DNA of 10,406 bases from Phycisphaeraceae bacterium (GTDB lineage Bacteria; Planctomycetota; Phycisphaerae; Phycisphaerales; Phycisphaeraceae), in the NCBI GenBank assembly GCA_007119405.1, contig SKPT01000367.1:1-10406 (forward strand), read 5' to 3'. Positions 1 to 6,448 of this stretch are shown here, piece after piece. The notes beneath the pieces are model-generated. The model made no database searches. It was not told where the DNA came from and saw only the letters and a list, made by a program, of their open reading frames with translations. The first letter of the stretch is position 1; the number at the start of each line of letters is the position of its first letter. The translations under genes and the position numbers were made by a program.

Positions 1-891
1 CGGCGGGAGCTGCGGTGGAGGCAGCACCCGGCCCAGGCGGCCATCCGCCGTCAACTCGAAGAGCTCCAGGCGCGAATAGCCGTCCTCGTTGATCGTCACG
101 GCGATGCGATCGCCGGCCGGTGTCACGGCATAGGTCTCGATGTCCCACTGCCGCTGCATGAGGTACTCGCGCGCGCCCCTCGCCGGGTCGATGCGCTGCA
201 AGCCAACGTACTCGCTTCGCTCGTCACTGAACGCGAGCACAACCCCGCTCGGGTGCCAACAGGGCTCGATCCAGCGAGCGACGTCCTCGTGTGGCGTGAG
301 CCGTTGCGGCTCGCCGCCGCCTTGCAGATCGACCAGGTAAAGGTCGTTGTCGCCCGCCTGCTGAAGGTTCGGCCGGCTGATGAGCAGTCGCTGGCTGTCG
401 GTGTCGAAGCCGTGCGCGGCGTTCATGCCGTCGTGCTGGTAGACCAGCCGGTGCTCGCCAGGCTCGACGTCCAGGGTGTAAATGTCGAAGTAACGCGCGT
501 CGCGACGGTTCGAGGCGTATGAGAGCAGGCGACCATCCATCGACCAGTCGCCGACGTTGTGGATGACGCGCGGTGCCGCGGCGAGTGCACGGCATTGCCC
601 GTTGCCGGCATCGACCAGATGCAGTTGGAACTGCTCGTCGCCGCCGTCGTCCGTGACGTAGAGCACCTGCTCGTGATTCGGCCGCCAGCGTGCCTCGTAC
701 ACCACGGCCTCGGTTTCGACCAGCCGTCGTGCCGGGCCCGCGTCCTCGCCCGCCTCGCCAACGACGAAAGGCTGGGGCGCGCCGGTGCGGTTGCTGCGAA
801 AAACGATCTGTCGCCCGTCCGGGGAATACGACGGCCCCAGTGCCATGGCGACCTTCACGAAATCCTCTACGCCGAAGCCCTTGCCTTGCAT
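1..891 (-). CDS. S9-family (prolyl oligopeptidase-like) peptidase, N-terminal beta-propeller, partial
   Basis: The 297 visible residues form the start of a protein that continues beyond the left edge. They hold about six TolB/PD40-like propeller blades, each with an aromatic-hydrophobic-S/P-D-G signature. Examples are SYSPDGRQIVFRSN (residues ~22-35), RWRPNHEQVLYVTDD (~67-81), GDWSMDGRLLSYASN, CWHPSGVVLAFSDE and YAVTPAGDRIAVT. This layout is known from S9 peptidases (acylaminoacyl peptidase/DPP type), where the propeller gates a C-terminal alpha/beta hydrolase with a Ser-Asp-His triad. That catalytic half is outside the window, so enzyme activity is inferred. A stand-alone propeller protein remains possible. 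No signal peptide is seen, so the protein is probably cytoplasmic. The ATG at 891 was chosen because a GGAG lies six bases upstream; an in-frame ATG at 897 is the alternative. The gene follows the 63-residue small protein by about 70 bases on the same strand, probably in one transcript. Confidence 0.75.
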   Translation of the reverse strand, partial: MQGKGFGVEDFVKVAMALGPSYSPDGRQIVFRSNRTGAPQPFVVGEAGEDAGPARRLVETEAVVYEARWRPNHEQVLYVTDDGGDEQFQLHLVDAGNGQCRALAAAPRVIHNVGDWSMDGRLLSYASNRRDARYFDIYTLDVEPGEHRLVYQHDGMNAAHGFDTDSQRLLISRPNLQQAGDNDLYLVDLQGGGEPQRLTPHEDVARWIEPCWHPSGVVLAFSDERSEYVGLQRIDPARGAREYLMQRQWDIETYAVTPAGDRIAVTINEDGYSRLELFELTADGRLGRVLPPPQLPP

Positions 892-962
892 GCCCATCTC
901 CAACTCGCCCGATGTCCAGCGGCTTGAGTGCGTCCGCCGGGGCCAGGCCCGCGTCGGCCGCG

Positions 963-1154
963 TTACCGCGATGCCGACGGGTCGTCGGCACGGCCCGACT
1001 GCTGCTCCAGGCGGGCCAGCCGCTGCTCGATCTGCGTGAGCTTGTGCAGAATCAGCACGTGCGTCTTCTTGGCGTCGATGCCCACGGGGCTGTCGGCGGA
1101 GCCGATGAGCTGCTCGATGCGATCGTACGTGTCCTGGTCGATGTTCGTGTCCAT
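963..1154 (-). CDS. Small 63-residue protein with coiled-coil-like C-terminal half
   Basis: This short gene starts with ATG behind a good Shine-Dalgarno (GAGG at 1161-1164, six bases of spacing). The product is acidic in its first half (MDTNIDQDTYDRIEQLIG). It then has a GIDAKKTHVLILHKLTQIEQ stretch leading into a heptad-like helix (QIEQRLARLEQQ, residues ~41-52) and a polar tail. The pattern of I/L at a/d positions suggests a short dimeric coiled coil. There is no signal peptide or membrane segment. I do not recognise a named family. It lies directly upstream of the S9-type peptidase gene with about 70 bases between them, so the two are probably co-transcribed. A 269-base gap upstream suggests that this pair may have its own promoter. 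The clean ribosome binding site and protein-like composition make it a likely real gene. Its function is unknown. Confidence 0.72.
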   Translation of the reverse strand: MDTNIDQDTYDRIEQLIGSADSPVGIDAKKTHVLILHKLTQIEQRLARLEQQSGRADDPSASR

Positions 1155-1423
1155 GATTCACCTCGCCCATGATTGGGGTACCGTCTTGCCACGGACCAGC
1201 CGGCCTTGGGCAACCCGGCGGTGCCATCTCCAACGCGTCGCCGCCAGGGCGGGTCATGGTGAGCTCGCCATGTGGGGCCGAGGGGCGAGATCCAGCCACT
1301 CGCGTCGTCACCGGGTCGGCGTCGCGCCCGCGACACGAAGCCAACGCGGGCGGCTGCATCCACGATACCCGCACCGCCCTCGCGGGGAAAGGCGAACAGG
1401 ATGCGAATGGCGTAAGCCCCGTC
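1155..1423. other. Intergenic gap between the small-protein gene and the DUF434 gene
   Basis: This 269-base stretch separates two minus-strand genes. No convincing coding frame, tRNA or repeat was found in it. The part close to 1154 should hold the leader of the small-protein gene, but no -10/-35 pair could be assigned with confidence. The part close to 1423 holds half of a small hairpin that straddles the DUF434 stop codon, listed separately. The gap is the longest in the left 2.2 kb and is the most plausible transcription-unit boundary there. Confidence 0.5.
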
Positions 1424-1447
1424 TCAGGGGCAGGCCTCGGCCGAGGC
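1411..1447 (-). terminator. Two adjacent GC hairpins at the end of the DUF434 gene, weak terminator candidate
   Basis: In minus-strand order there is a perfect 14-base palindrome (GCCTCGGCCGAGGC, 1434-1447). It is followed after two bases by GCCCC-TGAGAC-GGGGC (1416-1431), and the loop of that second hairpin contains the TGA stop of the DUF434 gene. The bases after the second stem are TTACG, so there is no proper T-tract. It could be a poor intrinsic terminator, an mRNA 3' stabilising structure, or chance in GC-rich DNA. Confidence 0.25.
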
Positions 1448-2167
1448 GGAAACGTTCAACTCCACCACCCGGGCTTCCACGGCACCCGTGGCCAGCATCG
1501 CCGCGACGAGGTTGAACCAGCGCGGACAGCGATCCAACACGACGCTGTCCGAGGAGATCACCACGTCATCGCTGTCGCCCAGCAGCCGGTCGGGATCCAC
1601 CACGGTCAGCGCCTGCCACGGCCAGGCCTGGGCCTGGGCCACCTCGTGGACGAGACCGGCGAGGCGTCGGCTGTTGGACACCGGGCTGTCCAGCAGCCAG
1701 CGTGCCGGGCCCGGCCGCCACACCGCCAGCGCCTCGCCGATGAGCTCCAGCGCCGGCCGGGTCTGAGTCACCTTGCGGTAGCTGCCGTGCATGCTCGCCA
1801 TGTCGCGCACCGCCGTGTCGCGGCCGCGCAGCAGCACGCCGCCGGCCAACGCCGCCTCGACCGTGGTGATGAGGTTGAACCCGTCGATGAGCAGCGGCTG
1901 GCCGGCCAGTGCCGCGGGGGCCACGTGATGCGCCGTTCGCCGCTGCCGGGCCTGGTCGCTGCACGCGCTGCGCTGGACGGCGACGCGCTGACGCCGGTTG
2001 AGCCTGTGCCGATCGCCGACGAGCTTGATCGACGAAGGCATGGCGTAGCCGCGACTGAGCAGCCACGACAGTTCCGCCACCGCCCGCTGCAACCGCGGCC
2101 AGGCGTCGGCGGCGAAGAGGTCACGGTCCTCGGGATGCGGTCCACGATGCGCCTGCCGCGCTGACAT
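1424..2167 (-). CDS. DUF434/DUF5616 domain protein, conserved uncharacterised
   Basis: The 247-residue product matches the pattern of the DUF434 family (COG2454), best known from archaea and found in some bacteria. The N-terminal helical part has the family look: a leucine-rich RAVAELSWLLSRGY followed by SSIKLVGDRHRLNRRQRVAV (residues ~28-64). The second part (residues ~88-235) begins LLIDGFNLITTVEAALAGG and later has VVDPDRLLGDSDDVVISSDS (~189-208), as in the DUF5616 region. The IDGFN start and the S-S-D motif resemble PIN/NYN-type nuclease folds, with Asp95, Asp191/193 and Asp207 as possible metal ligands; this is inference. There is no signal peptide or membrane segment. The ATG at 2167 was chosen because it fits the family N-terminus, but the GGGGA upstream is about ten bases away, so the start is less certain. 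A longer in-frame version would begin at 2248. The gene lies 115 bases downstream of mtnA on the same strand. Confidence 0.85.
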   Translation of the reverse strand: MSARQAHRGPHPEDRDLFAADAWPRLQRAVAELSWLLSRGYAMPSSIKLVGDRHRLNRRQRVAVQRSACSDQARQRRTAHHVAPAALAGQPLLIDGFNLITTVEAALAGGVLLRGRDTAVRDMASMHGSYRKVTQTRPALELIGEALAVWRPGPARWLLDSPVSNSRRLAGLVHEVAQAQAWPWQALTVVDPDRLLGDSDDVVISSDSVVLDRCPRWFNLVAAMLATGAVEARVVELNVSASAEACP

Positions 2168-2282
2168 CGTCGCATGTTCCCCGTCGCTGGTTTCGGTGAC
2201 GTTGTACGACCACCGCTCCTGCCGGGCGCGGGTCGCCAAAACCGACAACGCACTCGGCGGATGGACAACGATGCACGTTACG

Positions 2283-3332
<1,050 letters not shown>

Positions 3333-3337
3333 GTCGG

Positions 3338-3342
3338 CCTCC
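3338..3342 (-). promoter_or_regulatory. Ribosome binding site that fixes the TTG start of mtnA
   Basis: GGAGG lies five bases before the TTG at 3332, which is ideal spacing. The reading frame stays open far upstream but has no ATG near the MtnA homology, so this site decides the start. Confidence 0.75.
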
Positions 3343-3344
3343 GA

Positions 3345-3369
3345 GGGGCCTCCCCCCGGGGGGCGCCCC
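3345..3369. repeat. GC-rich inverted repeat next to the mtnA ribosome binding site
   Basis: A perfect CCCCCCGGGGGG palindrome (3352-3363) is flanked by a second pair of complementary arms, GGGGC (3345-3349) and GCCCC (3365-3369). In the minus-strand transcript it ends two bases before the mtnA Shine-Dalgarno. The bases GGCC at 3350-3347 could alternatively pair with GGCC at 3339-3336, hiding part of the Shine-Dalgarno. There is no T-tract, so a classical terminator is unlikely. Translational control, an attenuator role or chance are all possible. Confidence 0.4.
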
Positions 3370-3372
3370 GCG

Positions 3373-3579
3373 TCAGTGTACTCGAACCAGTCGGGTGCAG
3401 AGCGAGTTGGGCTTGAAAACCGTTGACGCCGACTGCAACGAGATGATCTCGATACGATCGTTGCCATCTTCGCCTGCAAGCAAATGGCCACCAACGATCC
3501 GACGGTCGTCCCCGCGCGTGCGGGGCCAACGCCACATCCCGCGCTTCCGCGGCACCAGCCACACCATGTCTGCTGACAC
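3373..3579 (-). CDS. Doubtful small open frame, 68 codons
   Basis: The frame begins at a GTG (3579), with an ATG four codons later (3567). Its product is Arg/Trp-rich at the start (VPRKRGMWRWPRTRGDDR) and then reads like an ordinary short beta-rich protein (GEDGNDRIEIISLQSAS). About three quarters of third positions are G or C, which is compatible with coding but not decisive at this base composition. A GAGGG lies too close to the GTG and about eleven bases from the ATG, so the ribosome binding site is poor. No family is recognised. The frame stops 40 bases before the mtnA start. It could be a small gene co-transcribed with mtnA, a leader peptide or a chance frame, and I lean slightly to chance. 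Confidence 0.25.
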   Translation of the reverse strand: MSADMVWLVPRKRGMWRWPRTRGDDRRIVGGHLLAGEDGNDRIEIISLQSASTVFKPNSLCTRLVRVH

Positions 3580-3633
3580 CCTCGCGAGGCGATTCGTCGC
3601 GCCACGTGTCGATCAACGTCAACCGTCGTTCGG

Positions 3634-4569
3634 CTATGCAAGCTCGGGCACACCGATGTTCCGCAAGACGCGCTCCAATGCCATGCGTTCCTCTCGGTTG
3701 AGCTCGCGCACGGGCAACCGGCACGGACCGCCGGGCCGGCCGCACAGATCCAGCGCGGCCTTGACCACCGGTGACTCGGCGCCGCTGGTCTCCTGGAGGC
3801 GGACGTAGATGTCGTGGAACGGCCAACTGCCCGCGATCTCCTTGGCTTGGGCGGCGGCGTACTCCTGCTTCTCGAGCAGACCCCAGATCGCCAGTTCATG
3901 CTCCGGCCAGACGGTCGCCAGATGGCTGATGAAGGCGGTGCCGCCGAGCATGTGACTCGTGGTGTAGGTCATCTGGTTGTCGATCACGGCCATGCGTGGG
4001 GCGAAGCGGGCGATGCCGCGCATGTACCGCGCGATGTCCGGTGTCGCCCACTTGATCGCCCGACAGCGCGGCAGTTCGGAGAGGCAATCGACCACCTCCA
4101 GGGGCATGTCGTAGCCTTCCCAGAATGCGTTGTAGGCCATGATGACAACATCGTTGGTGGCCTCGTGCACCGTCCGGAACAGGCGAAGTGTCGTCTCGGC
4201 GTTGGCTTGGTAGTAATACGTCGGCGAGAGTTGCACCATGGCGGCGCCGATGGAATCCGCCCACTGGGCGAGTTCGATCGAATTGGACACGTTCGTGTCC
4301 TGAATGCTTACGGCAACGGGCGCCTGTCCGTCGGCGGCCTCGACAACGACCCGGGCCACCTGCTTGCGCTCATCCAGCGACAACATCGGGAAGTCGCCCC
4401 CGGCGCCGCCGGCGAGGAACATGCCCTGGCCGGTGGCAATGCCTCGCTGCACCAGCGTGCGCACGTTCTCCGCGATGGCAGGCAAGTCCAGCGACAGGTC
4501 GGCGTTGTAGTGCGTGATCACGGGAATCATGGGGCCCCGCGTGATCCGCTTGACGTGCTCCAAGTCCAT
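3634..4569 (-). CDS. Dihydrodipicolinate synthase/N-acetylneuraminate lyase superfamily protein
   Basis: This 311-residue protein has the usual length and order of the DapA/NanA class I aldolase superfamily, whose members form a Schiff base between a lysine and a 2-oxo acid inside a TIM barrel. Visible landmarks are GPMIPVITHYNADLSLD (~12-28), FLAGGAGGDFPMLSLDER (~51-68), VQLSPTYYYQ (~112-121), the catalytic Tyr in VVIMAYNAFW (Tyr146) and the Schiff-base Lys in CRAIKWATPD (Lys173). The 27-residue Tyr-to-Lys distance is close to that of E. coli DHDPS (133/161). The canonical G-T/S-T-G-E motif, which holds the pyruvate carboxylate, is instead G-A-G-G-D (55-59), so the substrate probably differs from classical DHDPS or sialate lyase. 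The start has a good AAGGA six bases upstream. There is no signal peptide, so the protein is cytoplasmic. The gene follows the sialidase-like gene by 111 bases, which makes a role in sugar-acid breakdown likely. Confidence 0.88.
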   Translation of the reverse strand: MDLEHVKRITRGPMIPVITHYNADLSLDLPAIAENVRTLVQRGIATGQGMFLAGGAGGDFPMLSLDERKQVARVVVEAADGQAPVAVSIQDTNVSNSIELAQWADSIGAAMVQLSPTYYYQANAETTLRLFRTVHEATNDVVIMAYNAFWEGYDMPLEVVDCLSELPRCRAIKWATPDIARYMRGIARFAPRMAVIDNQMTYTTSHMLGGTAFISHLATVWPEHELAIWGLLEKQEYAAAQAKEIAGSWPFHDIYVRLQETSGAESPVVKAALDLCGRPGGPCRLPVRELNREERMALERVLRNIGVPELA

Positions 4570-4575
4570 CCTTGT

Positions 4576-4580
4576 TCCTT
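4576..4580 (-). promoter_or_regulatory. Ribosome binding site of the aldolase-family gene
   Basis: AAGGA lies six bases before the ATG at 4569, supporting that start. It overlaps nothing else of note. Confidence 0.6.
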
Positions 4581-4680
4581 TTCATAGGCGGTGGTTGTTG
4601 AACTCTGGCGAACACCTTCCGGTACCGGCAGTTCCCGACACCTGGAGTCGCCCAACATGGCCAGCGAGGACACAGGCCCG

Positions 4681-5934
4681 TCAGCAGAGCATGCCGAGCT
4701 TCGGGTCACCTCCGTCGCCCGGCATGCCCACAAGCTTCAGATACGCCTCAGCCAGGCCCATTTCCCGCGGCGAACCGGGGGCGGGCAGTATCGTCACGGC
4801 ATCGGCGGCGGGGGAAACGGCCAGGCGCACCAGCCACAAGGCCTGTGTTCTGGCTTGGTGAGCCCGGTGGCCACCGGTGTGCTGGTAGATCAACGCGATG
4901 GAGCCGTCATCCAGAAGCATGGGGTGACTATAGCCATAGACCGATGCGTCGATCTCGTAGCCCTGACCGGGGGCCGGGCCGTGCCAGGTGCGTCCGCCAT
5001 CCGGGCTGAGGATCACGCGCAACCCCCAGGTCTTGTAGGACCCGCTGATGCACGCCAGCACGCCGTTGGGCAGTGTCACCAGGTGGGGGTCGAACAGCGA
5101 CACACCGAAGGTCGCGGGTGTCGTCCAGGTGTACCCTCCGTCTTCCGACCAGCAGACGTCGCCGTGTTCGCGGGCGATGAGGACCAGCCGGCCGTCAGGC
5201 AGTTCAGCCACGGATGCCTCATGCAGCGGGTGGTCGGCCTGGATGACCGAAACGAGCTCGAACGAGCGGCCGCGGTCGCCGGAGCGGAACACGCCGATCG
5301 TGTCATGGTCGACCTCCGGCGTGAAGCTCCCCTCAAGAACCCAGATTACGCTGTTGTCGGCCAACTGGATGGCCGGGCCGTTGCCGAAGCCGCCGCCGCG
5401 CTCGTCGAGCACCTGCGGTTGCGACCAGGATCGGCCCTGGTCGTGCGAGAGCATGAATCGCGGCACGAACCGCGCCGGCAATGCGGCCTGGAAGAAGGTG
5501 CACAGGAGCGTGCCGTCGTCGAGTTCCAGGATACTGGGGTGGCGGTCGTCCATGTCCGTATTAACGAGCGTGGCCGGACGTGACCAACTCAGGCCGGCAT
5601 CGTCGGAGCTCATGATGTGGGCCCGGCCGCCGCTTGGCGCGTGGATCCGCTGACAGCCCATCCGCTCGAACGCGGCGAATTTCTCTGAACAGGCGGGTTC
5701 CTTGAGGATCTCCGGCGTTGACGGAAAGCTCCAGTGCCAGAACCCGGAGTTGAACGAAGCGATCCAGCGTCCGGTGCGCAGACGTGTCACGCCGGCCCAC
5801 CCGACGAAACCGTTGTAGCCTTCATACTCCTCCGGCTGATTGCACCACGGGCCGATGACCATTCGTCGGCAGGTGCGCGTGAGCGTGGGCTCAGGATCAC
5901 AGCCGACTTGACGAAACTCTGGTTGAACGCTCAT
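4681..5934 (-). CDS. Sialidase-fold (BNR/Asp-box) protein, exo-alpha-sialidase-like
   Basis: The 417-residue product contains five Asp-boxes (S-x-D-x-G-x-T/S-W/F): SSDDAGLSW (109-117), SHDQGRSW (163-170), SGDRGRSF (218-225), SEDGGYTW (263-270) and SPDGGRTW (310-317). Each is followed by the usual hydrophobic strand, and between them lie LPDGRLVLIARE and LDDGSIALIYQ type strands. This is the six-bladed propeller of the sialidase superfamily. The classical N-terminal R-I-P arginine motif of sialidases is not evident, so sialic acid as substrate is not shown; other Asp-box glycosidases or binding proteins fit equally. No signal peptide is seen, which suggests a cytoplasmic location and a small, already imported substrate. 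The start is weakly supported: no clear Shine-Dalgarno is present, and an overlapping ATG lies four bases upstream in another frame. The stop codon of the oxidoreductase remnant lies ten bases upstream, suggesting former translational coupling. The aldolase-family gene follows. Confidence 0.85.
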   Translation of the reverse strand: MSVQPEFRQVGCDPEPTLTRTCRRMVIGPWCNQPEEYEGYNGFVGWAGVTRLRTGRWIASFNSGFWHWSFPSTPEILKEPACSEKFAAFERMGCQRIHAPSGGRAHIMSSDDAGLSWSRPATLVNTDMDDRHPSILELDDGTLLCTFFQAALPARFVPRFMLSHDQGRSWSQPQVLDERGGGFGNGPAIQLADNSVIWVLEGSFTPEVDHDTIGVFRSGDRGRSFELVSVIQADHPLHEASVAELPDGRLVLIAREHGDVCWSEDGGYTWTTPATFGVSLFDPHLVTLPNGVLACISGSYKTWGLRVILSPDGGRTWHGPAPGQGYEIDASVYGYSHPMLLDDGSIALIYQHTGGHRAHQARTQALWLVRLAVSPAADAVTILPAPGSPREMGLAEAYLKLVGMPGDGGDPKLGMLC

Positions 5935-5944
5935 TCATCTATTC

Positions 5945-6389
5945 TCATGTCTGTCCCGCGATGCCATGCTCCTCGGCCTGCACGGGCGTGCCGGCGACGT
6001 CGGGAGGCTGCCGTTCGATCACGCGTCGCTGCATCGCGGCGCGGACCGCGGCGAAGACGAGTTGATGTCCGACGACGGATTCCTCGATTCGGGTGATTCC
6101 ACTGGAGGCGGCTTCGCCTCGCATTACGGCAACGAAGTCCTCCACGAGCCGTTCATCCCCCCCGCCGTGGCCTCCCGCACCACCGCCGCCCTCCTCGCCG
6201 ACGGCGATCGCCTGCTCCTCGTAGCCGCACTTCAGCTCAGGCCGCATCGTGCGCAGGGTGAGCACGCCGCTTTCGAAATCCCCCTCGAGCTCGCCGGCGG
6301 TGCCGATGATCTGGATCGAGCGGGTGCCCCGAGCCGGGGCGATCTTTGGCGAGGATGTTCATCGCGTTCAGACCCAACGCCGGAGGACC
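5945..6389 (-). pseudogene. C-terminal remnant of a Gfo/Idh/MocA-family oxidoreductase
   Basis: The last ~137 codons of this frame (6358 down to 5948) read as the C-terminal substrate domain of a Gfo/Idh/MocA sugar dehydrogenase. Evidence is RGTRSIQIIGTAGELEGDF, then a Gly-rich GGHGGGDERLVEDFVAVMRG and the final helix ESVVGHQLVFAAVRAAMQRR. Both patterns are frequent in planctomycete members. The family normally has about 350-450 residues, with an N-terminal NAD(P)-binding Rossmann fold (GxGxxG) and an E-K-P motif. All of that is absent here, and only 59 bases separate the remnant from the preceding gene. In this frame a stop codon occurs at 6361-6359, and a neighbouring frame shifted by one base (NAMNILAK just upstream) could give a slightly better continuation. 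That suggests an extra frameshift near 6344. No start with a ribosome binding site fits a free-standing protein. It is most likely a degraded gene, but an assembly deletion is possible. Confidence 0.7.
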
Positions 6390-6448
6390 TTATGGATTCG
6401 ATGTTTTCATGGATCTTGCATGAGTTACGGCCTGCCTGGCGAGGACCA

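Larger units (their letters stand above)
3333..3633. other. Intergenic stretch between the aldolase gene and mtnA
   Basis: About 300 bases lie between the aldolase stop and the mtnA start. The stretch holds a doubtful 68-codon frame (listed separately), a short CCCCGCGCGTGCGGGG palindrome at 3510-3525, and the GC-rich inverted repeat next to the mtnA ribosome binding site. No RNA gene or promoter could be assigned with confidence. Confidence 0.5.

Noticed and set aside
224..991. 255-codon minus-strand frame overlapping the peptidase gene
   Set aside because: It is Arg/Gly/His/Pro-rich with no pattern, while the overlapping frame shows regular propeller blades.
1155..1423. Possible RNA gene in the gap
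   Set aside because: No cloverleaf, riboswitch core or other recognisable fold could be drawn, and no flanking promoter or T-tract supports one.
3510..3525. CCCCGCGCGTGCGGGG resembles the core of a type I-E CRISPR repeat
   Set aside because: It occurs once. No copies at about 60-base spacing, no spacers and no cas genes are present; a nearby CCCGCGCTTCCGCGG is too close and too different.
3333..3899. N-terminal extension of the MtnA frame beyond 3332
   Set aside because: The frame is open to 3899, but the extension lacks homology, overlaps the aldolase gene and has no suitable start. The GGAGG/TTG at 3332 gives the normal family length.
4620..4629. CCGGTACCGG palindrome between the sialidase-fold and aldolase genes
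   Set aside because: A ten-base palindrome occurs often by chance in DNA of this composition and has no second copy or linked promoter seen here.
4591..5583. 330-codon plus-strand open frame
   Set aside because: It mirrors the sialidase-fold gene, whose five Asp-boxes settle the coding strand.
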